Of a DNA stretch of 64,000 nt, positions 17,566 to 27,100 are shown piece by piece. Position numbers and translations under genes: made by a program. Source of the DNA: Caulobacter vibrioides. Lineage in GTDB: Bacteria; Pseudomonadota; Alphaproteobacteria; Caulobacterales; Caulobacteraceae. A model generated the notes under the pieces. That model saw only the letters and a list, made by a program, of their open reading frames with translations, had not been told where the DNA came from and did not search any database. The stretch is taken from positions 62,001 to 126,000 of the forward strand of contig NZ_PJRR01000007.1 in the NCBI RefSeq assembly GCF_002858865.1, in the 5' to 3' direction. The stretch's first letter is position 1, and each line of letters opens with the position of its first letter.

Positions 17566-18726
17566 TCAGGCCTTCGCGGCCTTCAGGGCCTCGAACCCCC
17601 GCCGAAGGTCGGCCTTGAGGTCTTCGATGCCTTCCAGCCCGATGTGGAAGCGCAGCAGCGGACCCTCCAGATCGACCGGGATTGATCGCGCGCCAAGCTG
17701 CGGGTCGCAGTTCAGCGCAAGGCTCTCATAGCCGCCCCACGAGAAGCCCAGGCCAAAGAGCTTCAGGCTATCGAGGAAGGCGTGGACCGCTTTCTGCGAG
17801 CAGGGCTTCAACACGACGCCAAACAGGCCGCAGGCGCCGGTGAAGTCGCGCTTCCAGATCGCGTGTCCGGCGTCGCCGGGGAGGGCGGGGTGCAGCACCC
17901 GCGCCACCTCGGGTCGCTCCTGAAGCCAGCGGGCGATGGCGAGGCCGTTCTCCGCGTGGCGGGGCAGGCGCGTCGCGAGCGTCCGCAGACCGCGCAGCAT
18001 GGTGTAGGCGTCGTCGGACGACACCGACCAACCGATGTCCCACATGGCGTCGCCCAAGAGCTTGGCGACCGCGTCGTCGCAGGTGGCGACCGAGCCCATG
18101 AAGCAGTCAGAGTGCCCGCCGACATATTTGGTCAGGGCCTGGACGCTCATCGTGACGCCATGCGCCAGCGGCTTGAACAGCAGGCCGGCCGCCCAGGTGT
18201 TGTCGATCAGGGTCAGGACGCCGCGCGCGTTCGCCGCGGCGGCGATAGCGGGGATGTCCTGCATCTCGAAGGTCAACGAGCCGGGCGCTTCCAGCACGAT
18301 CAGGCGGGTGCTCGAGGTCACCAGGCCCATCAGCGCCTCGGGCGAGAGCTTCGGGTCGTAGTAGCGCGTCGTAACGCCGAACCGGCCCAGTACGCGATCG
18401 CAGAAGCGGCGGGTGGGTTTGTAGGCGCTGTCGACGACCAGCACCTCATCGCCGGCCTTCAGCACGGCCAGCATGGCGCCGGTGATCGCGGCGAGACCCG
18501 AGGGGTAGAGGGTGACGTTCGTCGCGCCCTCCAGTTCGGCCAGGGCGTTCTGCAGCGCCACGGGCGTGGAGAGACCCGTGATGCCGTAGGTCAGCTGGTC
18601 GTCGTCGTAGAGCGAGGCGGCGTCCGGCAGCAGGACGGTCGAGCCCCGCTGGATCGGCGGATTGACGGTCCGCCCCAGGCGAGCAGGCTCCGAGCCCGTG
18701 TGGATCAGGCGGGTTTCTTCATCCAT
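17566..18726 (-). CDS. metC: Cystathionine beta-lyase
   Basis: A PLP-dependent trans-sulfuration enzyme of 386 aa. The PLP lysine is in SVQALTKYVGGHSD (~residue 200), with NVTLYPSGLAAI forming the cofactor phosphate site and TLIDNTWAAG holding the ring-binding Asp. MetC cleaves cystathionine to homocysteine, pyruvate and ammonia. It is the last gene of a cysK-sseA-metC set on the minus strand, separated from sseA by 24 bases. Related gamma-family enzymes (MetB, MetZ) are possible, but MetC fits best. Confidence 0.88.
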   Translation of the reverse strand: MDEETRLIHTGSEPARLGRTVNPPIQRGSTVLLPDAASLYDDDQLTYGITGLSTPVALQNALAELEGATNVTLYPSGLAAITGAMLAVLKAGDEVLVVDSAYKPTRRFCDRVLGRFGVTTRYYDPKLSPEALMGLVTSSTRLIVLEAPGSLTFEMQDIPAIAAAANARGVLTLIDNTWAAGLLFKPLAHGVTMSVQALTKYVGGHSDCFMGSVATCDDAVAKLLGDAMWDIGWSVSSDDAYTMLRGLRTLATRLPRHAENGLAIARWLQERPEVARVLHPALPGDAGHAIWKRDFTGACGLFGVVLKPCSQKAVHAFLDSLKLFGLGFSWGGYESLALNCDPQLGARSIPVDLEGPLLRFHIGLEGIEDLKADLRRGFEALKAAKA

Positions 18727-18750
18727 GGCGGGTCTCGGTGGTGCGGTGGG

Positions 18751-19608
18751 CTACTGGGCCGGTCCCGTGACGACCGGCGTATCCGCCAGGCCGCCCCATT
18801 CCGTCCACGAGCCGTCATAGACCGCCGAACGGGGCTTGCCCATGCGCGCCAGCGCCAGGGCCACGACCGAGGCGGTGATGCCCGAGCCGCAGGTGGAGAC
18901 GACGGGCTTGTTGATATCCACGCCGGCGGCCTCGAACACAGGCTTGAGCTTTTCCGCCGACAGCATTGTCCCATCCGGCGCGATCAGGGCCGACAGCGGA
19001 ATGTTGCGGGCGCCGGGCATGTGACCGCCGCGCAGGCCGGCGCGCGGCTCGGGATCGACGCCTCCAAAGCGTCCGGCGGCGCGCGCATCGACGATCTGCT
19101 CGCGACCCGTGGCCACGATGTCGCGCATCTGCTCGAGCGAGCGATAGACGTCGGCCTGATAGCGCGGCGTGAAGTGCCGTTCCTGCGGAAAGGCCGGACC
19201 ATCCTCGATCGGGCGGCCCTCGGAGATCCACTTGGGAAGCCCTCCGTCCAGCACAACGACGTCCTCGTGACCCATGGCCCGGAAATGCCACCAGACGCGG
19301 GCGGCCGGCAGGATTCCGGTGCTGTCGTACACCACGATCCGCGAGCCGTCGCCCAGGCCCAGCTTGCGAACCCGCGAGGCGAACTTGGTCGGCGACGGGA
19401 TCATGTGGGGAAGGTCAGTGGACTCGTCCGCGATCTCGTCGATATCGAAGAACACCGCGCCTGGAATATGCGCCGCCAGGAACTCCTTGTGCGGGTCGCG
19501 CTGGGCGGCCGGCATGTGCCAGGAGGCGTCGACCACGCGCACGTCCGGAGCCTCAAGATGCTGAGCCAACCAGGCGGTGGTGACCAGCGGATCGGACGGG
19601 GTGCTCAT
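18751..19608 (-). CDS. sseA: 3-mercaptopyruvate sulfurtransferase
   Basis: The start at 19608 gives 285 aa, the normal length; an upstream extension is rich in Arg/Gly and not conserved in type. Two rhodanese domains are present. The catalytic loop of the second is CGSGITASV, the CGSG(V/I)T form of mercaptopyruvate sulfurtransferases rather than thiosulfate rhodaneses. It transfers sulfur from 3-mercaptopyruvate to thiol or cyanide acceptors. It lies between cysK and metC, consistent with cysteine and sulfur handling. Confidence 0.92.
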   Translation of the reverse strand: MSTPSDPLVTTAWLAQHLEAPDVRVVDASWHMPAAQRDPHKEFLAAHIPGAVFFDIDEIADESTDLPHMIPSPTKFASRVRKLGLGDGSRIVVYDSTGILPAARVWWHFRAMGHEDVVVLDGGLPKWISEGRPIEDGPAFPQERHFTPRYQADVYRSLEQMRDIVATGREQIVDARAAGRFGGVDPEPRAGLRGGHMPGARNIPLSALIAPDGTMLSAEKLKPVFEAAGVDINKPVVSTCGSGITASVVALALARMGKPRSAVYDGSWTEWGGLADTPVVTGPAQ

Positions 19609-19681
19609 GGGGCGCCTTTCGGGGTCTGACTCGCCACGTTGTGGGCCGGGCAACATCGCCCCCGCGCGCCCCGATCGCAAG

Positions 19682-20680
19682 CTACATCCAGGGCGGCGTC
19701 GGCAGGCCCTTTTCCTTAAGGAAGACGGGATTGAAGAGCTTGGACTGGTAGCGCGAGCCGTGGTCGCACAGCACCGTCACGATGGTGTGGCCGGGGCCCA
19801 TCGCCGTCGCCAGCTTGATCGCGCCGGCGACATTGATCCCGGCCGATCCGCCCAGGCAAAGGCCTTCGTGCTGCACCAGGTCATAGAGCACTTCCAGCAT
19901 CTCTTGGTCGGACACCCGGAACGGATCGTCGATCGCCAAGCCCTCGAGATTGGCCGTGATCCGGCCCTGGCCGATGCCCTCGCTGATCGAGGAGCCTTCC
20001 GATTTGAGTTCGCCGTCCTTGTACCAGGCGTAAAGCGCCGCGCCGTAGGGATCGGCCAGACCGATCCGGACGCCCGGCTTGCGCTCGCGGAGCGCTGCGG
20101 CCACGCCGGCCAGGGTGCCGCCCGAGCCGACGGCGCAGATGAAGCCGTCGACCTTACCACCTGTCTGATCGAAGATTTCCGGCCCCGTCGTGTGATAGTG
20201 CGCGTCGCGGTTGGCGGTGTTGTCGAACTGGTTGGCCCAGATCACGCCGTGGGGTTCCGTCCTGGCAAGTTCCTCAGCCAAGCGCCCGGAATAGCGGACG
20301 TAATTGTCGGGGTTGGAATAGGGGACGGCGTCCACCTCGACCAGTTCGGCGCCCAGCAGGCGGATGGCGTCCTTCTTTTCCTGGCTCTGGGTGCGCGGGA
20401 TGACGATGGTCGTCTTGTAGCCCAGCGCCGAGGCGACCATGGCCAGGCCGATGCCGGTGTTGCCCGCCGTGCCTTCGACGATCCGACCGCCGGGGCGCAG
20501 CAAACCCTTGGCCTCGGCGTCGCGAATGATGGCCAGCGCGGCGCGGTCCTTGACCGATTGGCCCGGGTTCATGAACTCGGCCTTGCCTAGGATCTCGCAG
20601 CCCGTGGCTTCGCTGGCGCGGGCCAGGCGGATCAGGGGCGTTTTTCCGATCGCGTCAAGGACGCTGGGCAGAGCGGACAT
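19682..20680 (-). CDS. cysK: Cysteine synthase A (O-acetylserine sulfhydrylase)
   Basis: The start at 20680 gives 332 aa. The PLP lysine is in NPGQSVKDRAALA (~42-54). GTAGNTGIGLAMVA is the substrate loop and AVGSGGTLAGVAAAL the phosphate-binding loop. The enzyme makes cysteine from O-acetylserine and sulfide. It is slightly longer than E. coli CysK because of an insertion after the phosphate loop (AALYAWYKDGELKSEGSSI), a variant found in other bacteria. It leads the cysK-sseA-metC group. No riboswitch was recognised upstream. Confidence 0.9.
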   Translation of the reverse strand: MSALPSVLDAIGKTPLIRLARASEATGCEILGKAEFMNPGQSVKDRAALAIIRDAEAKGLLRPGGRIVEGTAGNTGIGLAMVASALGYKTTIVIPRTQSQEKKDAIRLLGAELVEVDAVPYSNPDNYVRYSGRLAEELARTEPHGVIWANQFDNTANRDAHYHTTGPEIFDQTGGKVDGFICAVGSGGTLAGVAAALRERKPGVRIGLADPYGAALYAWYKDGELKSEGSSISEGIGQGRITANLEGLAIDDPFRVSDQEMLEVLYDLVQHEGLCLGGSAGINVAGAIKLATAMGPGHTIVTVLCDHGSRYQSKLFNPVFLKEKGLPTPPWM

Positions 20681-20856
20681 GGCGAGCCTTGGGGCTGTTT
20701 TGCGGATCGCTGGTAGATCGTGTCGCACCGCCCCTGCGCAACCCCAGTTTTCCTGAAGGTGCGACATCGGGGCGGTGAAAGCCTCAAGAGGTTGAGGTGG
20801 TTAGGGCCTTATCCACAAGAGGTCGGCGACACATACCAGGCCAAAAGGCTCATCAA

Positions 20857-22098
20857 CTAGGCTCTGCTGAGACCCAGCTGGATCACGTTGGTCCGCTCGG
20901 TCCGGAACCCGGCCTCGCAATAGCTGAGATAGAACCGCCATAGGCGCCGGAAGCGCTCGTCAAAGCCGTCCTTGCGGATCTCGCTCCAGGCCGCCTCGAA
21001 CTGACGCGCCCATTCGGCCAGGGTGTCGGCATAATTCTGGCCGAAGCGCTTGAGATCGCTCCATTCCAGACCCGCGCGCTCGGTCTCTTCCTTGAGGCGC
21101 GCTTCGCTGGGCAGCATGCCGCCCGGGAAGATGTAGCGCTGGATGAAATCGGTCTGGCCGCGATACTCGTCGAACAACTCGTCGCGGATCGTGATGATCT
21201 GCAGGCCGGCGCGGCCGCCGGGGACCAGCACGTCGCGCACCTTGCTGAAATAGGCCGGCCAGTACTCCTCGCCCACGGCCTCGAACATCTCGATCGAAGC
21301 CACCGCGTCATAGCGACCCTCGACATCTCGATAATCCACCAGCCGGATGTCGGCCTTTTCGGAAAGTCCCTGCTCGAACAGCCGCTTGCGGGCGAAATCG
21401 TACTGGGCCTGAGAAATGGTGATGCCGGTGACCTTGGCCCCCACCTCCTTGGCGGCGAATTCGGCGAAGCCGCCCCAGCCGCAGCCGATCTCCAGAACGT
21501 GCTTGCCCGGCGCCAGATCGATCGTGCGGGCCAGGGCCGCGTACTTGGCGCGCTGGGCCTCGGGCAGGGACTGGCCCGGGCGCTCGTACAGCGCCGAGGA
21601 ATAGGTCATCGTCGGGTCCAGCCACTGCGAATAGAAGCTGTTGCCGAGGTCGTAGTGGGCGTGAATGTTCTTCCGCGAGCCCGAACGGCTGTTGCGGTGG
21701 AACAGGTGGTAAAGCCCGTGAAAGGCCCGCATCAGCGGGTTGCCCGACACCAGGACGCCGAGCTTGTCGAAGTTCAGAGAGAACGCCTCCAGCACCGCCG
21801 ACAGGTCGGGGGTCTCCCATTCGCCGGCCATGAAGCCTTCGGCGAAGCCGATCGCGCCGGACGTAAATGCCCGGCGCATGAAGTTGTAATCATTGACCTT
21901 CAGCGTCGCGTCCGGCCCGGGGTTGGGGCCCGTGACCTTAAACGCCTTGCCGGTCGGCAGGATCCAGGTGATCGATCCGGCGTCCCAGTTGCCGTCGATG
22001 ACGCGCAGGGCGGCACGAAACGCCGTGGGTGCGGTTCGCAGATCAGGGTCGTTCCAGAGCGCGGTTTGCAAGTCGGGATCTCGCATGCGGTTACACAC
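20857..22098 (-). CDS. cfa: Cyclopropane-fatty-acyl-phospholipid synthase
   Basis: The 413-aa protein has an N-terminal lipid-binding region and a C-terminal SAM methyltransferase domain with HVLEIGCGWGGFAEFA (~190-205) and IEMFEAVGEEYWPAYF (the bicarbonate/active-site region). IHAHYDLGNSFYSQWLD is characteristic of Cfa. It methylenates unsaturated acyl chains in membrane phospholipids. The GTG at 22098 and an ATG at 22086 are both possible starts. It follows the photolyase gene by 43 bases on the same strand, a common alphaproteobacterial pairing. Confidence 0.93.
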   Translation of the reverse strand: MCNRMRDPDLQTALWNDPDLRTAPTAFRAALRVIDGNWDAGSITWILPTGKAFKVTGPNPGPDATLKVNDYNFMRRAFTSGAIGFAEGFMAGEWETPDLSAVLEAFSLNFDKLGVLVSGNPLMRAFHGLYHLFHRNSRSGSRKNIHAHYDLGNSFYSQWLDPTMTYSSALYERPGQSLPEAQRAKYAALARTIDLAPGKHVLEIGCGWGGFAEFAAKEVGAKVTGITISQAQYDFARKRLFEQGLSEKADIRLVDYRDVEGRYDAVASIEMFEAVGEEYWPAYFSKVRDVLVPGGRAGLQIITIRDELFDEYRGQTDFIQRYIFPGGMLPSEARLKEETERAGLEWSDLKRFGQNYADTLAEWARQFEAAWSEIRKDGFDERFRRLWRFYLSYCEAGFRTERTNVIQLGLSRA

Positions 22099-22141
22099 CA
22101 GTTAAGGCCGTTGGCGACCGGCTCGTAAACCCCGCGCTCGG

Positions 22142-23593
22142 CTAGAGGCCATGATAGGCCTCCAGCGCCCGCGCCCGCGCCATGGCGTGGTCGACGATCG
22201 GTCGGCTATAGAGACGTTTGGCGGCAGCCGGCAGATGTAGGGGTTTGGTCCACGGCTTGTGGATAACATCGTCTGAAACGTTGCGAAGTTCCGGAACCCA
22301 ACGCCGGACATAGTCGCCCTTGGGGTCGAACTTCTCGCCCTGGGCGATCGGATTGAAGATCCGGAAGTAGGGCGCGGCGTCGGCGCCGCTGCCCGCCGTC
22401 CACTGCCAGTTGCCGACATTGTTGGCGAGATCGGCGTCCAGAAGCGTGTCCCAGAACCAGGCCTCGCCCTCGCGCCAGTCGATCATCAGGTGCTTGATCA
22501 GAAACGACGCGACGATCATGCGCACCCGATTGTGCATGAAGCCGGTGGTCCAAAGCTCGCGCATTCCGGCGTCGACGATCGGATAGCCGGTCTGGCCCCT
22601 CTTCCAGGCCTCCAGCGCGCCCTCGTCCTTCACCCAGGGAAAGCTGTCGAACTCAGGCTTGAAGTTTGCGCTGGGCATGTGCGGCCAGTTGTACAGGATC
22701 GAATGGTTGAACTCGCGCCAGCCAATCTCCGACAGGAACTTATCGGCCTCGGCGAGCGGGATGTCGCCTTGGTCGGCGGCGCTGCGGGTCGCCAACCAGA
22801 CCTGTCGTGGGCCGATCTCGCCGAAATGCAGGTGGGGCGACAGCTTCGACGTCGCTTCGACGCCCGGGATGTCGCGCTGGTCGCCATAGCCCTTGATTGG
22901 TCCTTTCAGGAACGCGTCGAGCCGCGCATGAGCGCCGGCCTCGCCGGGCGTCCAGAGGTCGAAGCCCTTGGACCAGTCCGGCTTCGTCGGATGCAGGTTC
23001 CAGCTGGCCAGGCTTTCGCTGGCTGGGAAACGAGCCGGCGCTACAAGATGACCGGGCGCCGCCGTGACCGCGACGTCGGTCAGGTGTTCACGGGCGGCGC
23101 GCCAGTAGGGGGTGAAGACCTTGTAGGGCTGGTCCGAGCCGTTCTTGACGGTCCAGGGCTCGTTCAGGAGCCCGGCGTTGAAGCTCTGGCAGTCGACGCC
23201 GCGATCCCTGAGCGCGGCCTTGATCGCCGCGTCGCGATCGGTCGACGGCTTATCGTAGAGGCGGTTCCAGACCACGCTGCGCGCGCCCGACTGCGCGATG
23301 AGCTGGTCAAGCACCTCGGCGGCGACGCCCTTGCGAAGGACGAGCTTGGTCCCGAGTGTCTCAAGGCTGGCGGCCAGGCTCTTGAGCGACTTGTCGAGCC
23401 ACCACAGCGAGGCGCCGCCCATAGGCCGAATGCCGGGTGTTTCGTCCAGAATGTAGAGCGGGATCACGGGGCGACCGCTTTGCGCAGCATGGCGCAGGGC
23501 CGGATTGTCGGCTATGCGCAGATCCTTGCGAAACCACACGATGACGGCGTCCAGGTTCGCCTTGCTGTCGCCAGAGTCGTTCCGCACTTGCAC
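22142..23593 (-). CDS. phrB: Deoxyribodipyrimidine photolyase
   Basis: The protein has 483 aa from a GTG start. The N-terminal Rossmann domain begins VIVWFRKDLRIADNPAL and should bind the antenna pigment. The C-terminal helical domain holds the FAD site (TSKLSPHLHFGEIG, WREFNHSILYNWP, DTLLDADLANNVGNWQW). The conserved Asn and Trp around NWQWTAGSGADAAPYFR are present, as in CPD photolyases. It repairs UV-induced cyclobutane dimers with blue light. It is divergent from kdsA across 61 bases. Confidence 0.93.
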   Translation of the reverse strand: MQVRNDSGDSKANLDAVIVWFRKDLRIADNPALRHAAQSGRPVIPLYILDETPGIRPMGGASLWWLDKSLKSLAASLETLGTKLVLRKGVAAEVLDQLIAQSGARSVVWNRLYDKPSTDRDAAIKAALRDRGVDCQSFNAGLLNEPWTVKNGSDQPYKVFTPYWRAAREHLTDVAVTAAPGHLVAPARFPASESLASWNLHPTKPDWSKGFDLWTPGEAGAHARLDAFLKGPIKGYGDQRDIPGVEATSKLSPHLHFGEIGPRQVWLATRSAADQGDIPLAEADKFLSEIGWREFNHSILYNWPHMPSANFKPEFDSFPWVKDEGALEAWKRGQTGYPIVDAGMRELWTTGFMHNRVRMIVASFLIKHLMIDWREGEAWFWDTLLDADLANNVGNWQWTAGSGADAAPYFRIFNPIAQGEKFDPKGDYVRRWVPELRNVSDDVIHKPWTKPLHLPAAAKRLYSRPIVDHAMARARALEAYHGL

Positions 23594-23654
23594 CGTCTTG
23601 CCCCAAGGGTCACCTCTGGGGCGCCCGAAGCCCTAATACGCTGGAATAGCCGTC

Positions 23655-24518
23655 GTGGATCAGCCCAAAGCCGTCGCCCCCAACGCCGTCGTCGAGATCA
23701 AGACTCCCACCGGCGCGCCTGTCCGCATCGGCAACGGCGAGAAGCTGTCGATCATCGCCGGCCCCTGCCAGATGGAAAGCCGCCAGCACGCCCTGGAGAC
23801 GGCCCACGCGCTGAAGGAAATGGCCGCCCGTCTGGGCGTAGGGCTGATCTACAAGACCTCCTACGACAAGGCCAACCGCACCTCGGCCAACGCCCAGCGC
23901 GGCATCGGCCTGAAGGACAGCCTGGCGATCTTCCAGGAGATCCGCGAGGTCACCGGCCTGCCGACCCTGACCGACGTGCACGAGACCAGCCACTGCTCGA
24001 TCGTGGCCGAGGCCGTCGACGTCATCCAGATCCCGGCCTTCCTGTGCCGCCAGACCGACTTGCTGGTCGCCGCCGCGAGCACCGGCCGCGCTATCAACAT
24101 CAAGAAGGGCCAGTTCCTGGCGCCGTGGGACATGAAGAACGTGATCGCCAAGGTCACGGGCGCGGGCAACCCGAACGTGATGGCCTGCGAGCGCGGCGCC
24201 TCGTTCGGCTACAACACCCTGGTCAGCGACATGCGCGCCCTGCCGATCATGAAGGAGATCGGCTGCCCGGTCGTGTTCGATGCGACCCACAGCGTCCAGC
24301 AGCCGGGCGGGCAGGGCACGTCCTCGGGCGGCCAGCGCGAGTTCGTGCCGACCCTGGCGCGGGCCGCCGTCGCCGTCGGCGTGGCCTGCGTCTTCATCGA
24401 GACCCACCCCGATCCTGACAACGCGCCGTCGGACGGTCCCAACATGGTGCCGATGAAAGAGTTCGAGGCTCTGGTCGCCAACCTGCTGCGCTACGACGCC
24501 CTGACCAAGGCCGCCTGA
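23655..24518 (+). CDS. kdsA: 3-deoxy-8-phosphooctulonate (KDO-8-P) synthase
   Basis: The GTG start at 23655 gives 287 aa, typical of Kds[24 protein letters not shown] and DVHETSHCS are active-site segments. [12 protein letters not shown] carries the Cys found near the metal site of many KdsA proteins, and [11 protein letters not shown] is also conserved. The enzyme condenses PEP with arabinose 5-phosphate for the KDO of lipopolysaccharide. It is followed by hldD after 2 bases, joining two LPS inner-core steps in one operon. Confidence 0.95.
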   Translation: MDQPKAVAPNAVVEIKTPTGAPVRIGNGEKLSIIAGPCQMESRQHALETAHALKEMAARLGVGLIYKTSYDKANRTSANAQRGIGLKDSLAIFQEIREVTGLPTLTDVHETSHCSIVAEAVDVIQIPAFLCRQTDLLVAAASTGRAINIKKGQFLAPWDMKNVIAKVTGAGNPNVMACERGASFGYNTLVSDMRALPIMKEIGCPVVFDATHSVQQPGGQGTSSGGQREFVPTLARAAVAVGVACVFIETHPDPDNAPSDGPNMVPMKEFEALVANLLRYDALTKAA

Positions 24519-24520
24519 GC

Positions 24521-25522
24521 ATGAGCCGCCGCATCGTCCTGGTCACCGGCGGCGCCGGCTTCATCGGTTCGAACATCGTCGCGCGCCTCTGCGAGGACCC
24601 GGCGCTGGATGTCGTTGTCTGCGACCGCCTGCGCGATGCGGCCAGCGGCAAGTGGCGCAACATCGCCAAGCATGCGATCGCCGACTTCGTCGCGCCCGAG
24701 CAGCTGTTCGACTGGCTCGCTAAGCGCGGCGCCGAGGTCGAGCTGGTGGTCCACATGGGCGCGGTCTCGTCGACCACCGAGGTCGACGCGGACAAGATCG
24801 TGCAGTCCAACTTCGTGCTCTCGCGCGACCTGTGGGACTGGTGCGCCCAGCACGGCAAGCGCCTGATCTACGCCTCGTCGGCCGCCACCTATGGCGACGG
24901 GGCTCTCGGCTTCGACGGCAGGGACGATCTGGCGTCGCTGCAGGCCCTGCGGCCGCTGAACGCCTATGGCTGGTCCAAGGCGTTGTTCGACATCTACGCC
25001 GTGCGCGAGGCCCAGCGCGGTCGCGCGCCGGCCCAGTGGGCGGGTCTGAAGTTCTTCAACGTCTACGGCCCCAACGAGGACCACAAGGGCGGCATGAAGT
25101 CGGTCGTGGCCCAGATCTGGCCACGCATTGCGGCGGGCGAGGGCGTCAAGCTCTTCAAGTCGCATCACCCGGATTACGAGGACGGCGGCCAACTGCGCGA
25201 CTTCGTCTATGTCCGCGACGTGGTCGACGTCGTCGGCTGGCTGGCCAAGAGCCCCGCCGTGAACGGCGTCTTCAACCTCGGCTCGGGCCAGGCGCGTTCG
25301 TTCCGGGATCTGGCGGTTGCCACGTTCGAGGCCGCGGGTCGTGCGCCCGACATCACCTATATCGACATGCCCGAGGTGCTGCGCGGCAAGTATCAGTACT
25401 ACACCCAGGCCGACATGAGCCGCCTGCGCGCGGCCGGCTACAACGCGCCGATGACCGCGCTGGAAGACGGCGTGGCCGACTATGTGGCGGGCTATCTGAA
25501 CACCGAAGATCCCTATCGCTGA
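24521..25522 (+). CDS. hldD: ADP-L-glycero-D-manno-heptose 6-epimerase
   Basis: The protein has 333 aa. An N-terminal NAD(P) motif VTGGAGFIGSNIV, the catalytic YGWSK (Tyr/Lys) and the family segment KFFNVYGPNEDHKGGMKSVV identify HldD/RfaD of the extended SDR family. It epimerises C6 of ADP-heptose for the LPS core. It starts directly after kdsA, so the two are co-transcribed. Confidence 0.94.
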   Translation: MSRRIVLVTGGAGFIGSNIVARLCEDPALDVVVCDRLRDAASGKWRNIAKHAIADFVAPEQLFDWLAKRGAEVELVVHMGAVSSTTEVDADKIVQSNFVLSRDLWDWCAQHGKRLIYASSAATYGDGALGFDGRDDLASLQALRPLNAYGWSKALFDIYAVREAQRGRAPAQWAGLKFFNVYGPNEDHKGGMKSVVAQIWPRIAAGEGVKLFKSHHPDYEDGGQLRDFVYVRDVVDVVGWLAKSPAVNGVFNLGSGQARSFRDLAVATFEAAGRAPDITYIDMPEVLRGKYQYYTQADMSRLRAAGYNAPMTALEDGVADYVAGYLNTEDPYR

Positions 25523-25623
25523 ACCGCGCCCCGCTAACGTCGGGGCACGATTGCCGTCCGTTTCCGCGAGCGTAAGCTGACCGTCGATAAGTCGGGAAGA
25601 GCCCGACGGTCAGGGAGCGAGAC

Positions 25624-27090
25624 ATGGTCGGCATCGCCGCCTGGGGCGCGTATGCGCCGCGATTGCGTTTGAGCCGCAAGGCCGTCACCGAGGCCAACGC
25701 CTGGGTTGCGCCGAACCTCAAGGCCAAGGGCAAGGGCGAGCGGTCCATGGCCAACTGGGACGAGGACGCCCTGACCATGGCGGTCGAGGCGGCGCGTGAC
25801 GCGCTTGGGCCCGACGACGATCGCTCGCACATCGACAGCCTCTATTTCGCCTCGACGACCGCGCCGTTCGCCGACCGCCTGAACGCGGGGATCGTGTCGG
25901 CGGCGCTCACCTTGGAGAAGTCGATCACGGCCAGCGACGTGACGGGCTCGCAGCGTTGCGGGCTGACGGCGCTGGGGCAGGCGCTCGCCGCCGGCGGAAC
26001 CTCGCTGGTCGCGGTGGGCGAGCGCCGCAAGGCCCGCGCGGTCTCGGCCCAGGAGCTGGACTTCGGCGACGGCGCGGCCGCCTTCGTGATCTCTGATGGT
26101 CCCGGCGCGGCCGAGTTCCTGGGGCGTGGCAGTGTCACCGACGACTTCGTCGACCACTTCCGGGGCGATGACGGTGGCTTTGACTACTACTGGGAAGAGC
26201 GGTGGATCCGCGACGAGGGCATCGTCAAGCTGGTCCCGCCGGCGATCCGCAAGGCGCTTGAGGTTTCGGGGTTAAGCGCCTCGGATGTCGATCATTTTTG
26301 CTTCCCGTCAACATTCTCCGGCATGGCCGCCACCGTGGCGAAGTCGGTCGGGATCAAGCCTGAGGCGGTCCGCGACAACCTCGCCGCCGTGATGGGCGAG
26401 GCGGGCTGCGCGCATGGCCCGATCATGCTGGCCCACGCGCTGGAGCAGGCCAAGGCCGGCGAGATCATCCTCGTCGCCCAATTCGGCCAAGGCGCAGAGG
26501 CCCTGGTGTTCCGGGCCACGGGCGAAGGAACGCGCCCGGCGCGCGGCGTGACGGGGTCGCTCGCCGATCGAGAAGTCGAGACCAACTATCTGAAATTCCT
26601 GACCTTCAACGGCCTTGTTGACTGGGAAAAGGGGATGCGGGCCGAGAAGGACAACAAGACGGCCCTGACCACCCTCTATCGCAACGAGGACATGATCCTG
26701 GGCCTGGTCGGCGGCCGCTGCCGCGAGACGGGCGTCATCCAGTTCCCGCGCACCCGCATCTCGGTGGCGCCGAACAATCCCGCCGTCGACACCCAGGAGC
26801 CGTACAAGTTCGCCGAGCGACGTGCGAGCATTCTCAGCTATTCCGCTGATTACCTGACCTTTTCCATGGCGCCGCCGAACCACTACGGCATGGTCGTCTT
26901 CGAGGGCGGTGGTCGGATCATGATGGACATCACCGACGTGTCTCCAGGCGACGTCGAGACCGGCCTACCGGTGCGGATGGTGTTCCGTATCAAGGAAGTC
27001 GACGAGAAGCGCGGCTTCGTCCGCTACTTCTGGAAGGCGACGCCCGACCGCGCCGCCATCGCCGCGCAAACCGCTCAAGCCGCCGAATAG
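25624..27090 (+). CDS. HMG-CoA synthase-like domain fused to an OB-fold (DUF35) domain
   Basis: The 488-aa protein has a thiolase-fold HMG-CoA-synthase-like N-terminal part (~1-330) with a nucleophile Cys in DVTGSQRCGLTAL and His in SVGIKPEAV-following GCAHGPIMLAHAL. The C-terminal OB-fold part of DUF35 type (~340-480) includes IQFPRTRISVAPNNP and SYSADYLTFSMAPPNHYGMVVF. The zinc-ribbon cysteines that often precede the OB fold appear reduced (GGRCRETG keeps one). Such fusions pair with SCP-x thiolases, as here 10 bases downstream. The substrate is unknown but is probably an acyl-CoA. Confidence 0.8.
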   Translation: MVGIAAWGAYAPRLRLSRKAVTEANAWVAPNLKAKGKGERSMANWDEDALTMAVEAARDALGPDDDRSHIDSLYFASTTAPFADRLNAGIVSAALTLEKSITASDVTGSQRCGLTALGQALAAGGTSLVAVGERRKARAVSAQELDFGDGAAAFVISDGPGAAEFLGRGSVTDDFVDHFRGDDGGFDYYWEERWIRDEGIVKLVPPAIRKALEVSGLSASDVDHFCFPSTFSGMAATVAKSVGIKPEAVRDNLAAVMGEAGCAHGPIMLAHALEQAKAGEIILVAQFGQGAEALVFRATGEGTRPARGVTGSLADREVETNYLKFLTFNGLVDWEKGMRAEKDNKTALTTLYRNEDMILGLVGGRCRETGVIQFPRTRISVAPNNPAVDTQEPYKFAERRASILSYSADYLTFSMAPPNHYGMVVFEGGGRIMMDITDVSPGDVETGLPVRMVFRIKEVDEKRGFVRYFWKATPDRAAIAAQTAQAAE

Positions 27091-27100
27091 GGAGACCGAC

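Noticed and set aside
17782..19629. Long plus-strand frame across metC and sseA (615 codons)
   Set aside because: It spans two clear minus-strand genes and the gap between them; the protein is Arg/Gly/Gln-rich nonsense.
20681..20856. Possible SAM or cysteine riboswitch before cysK
   Set aside because: No recognisable conserved core or expression-platform hairpin was found.
22490..24418. Long plus-strand frame through the photolyase into kdsA (642 codons)
   Set aside because: It is antisense to phrB and out of frame with kdsA; both of those have diagnostic motifs.
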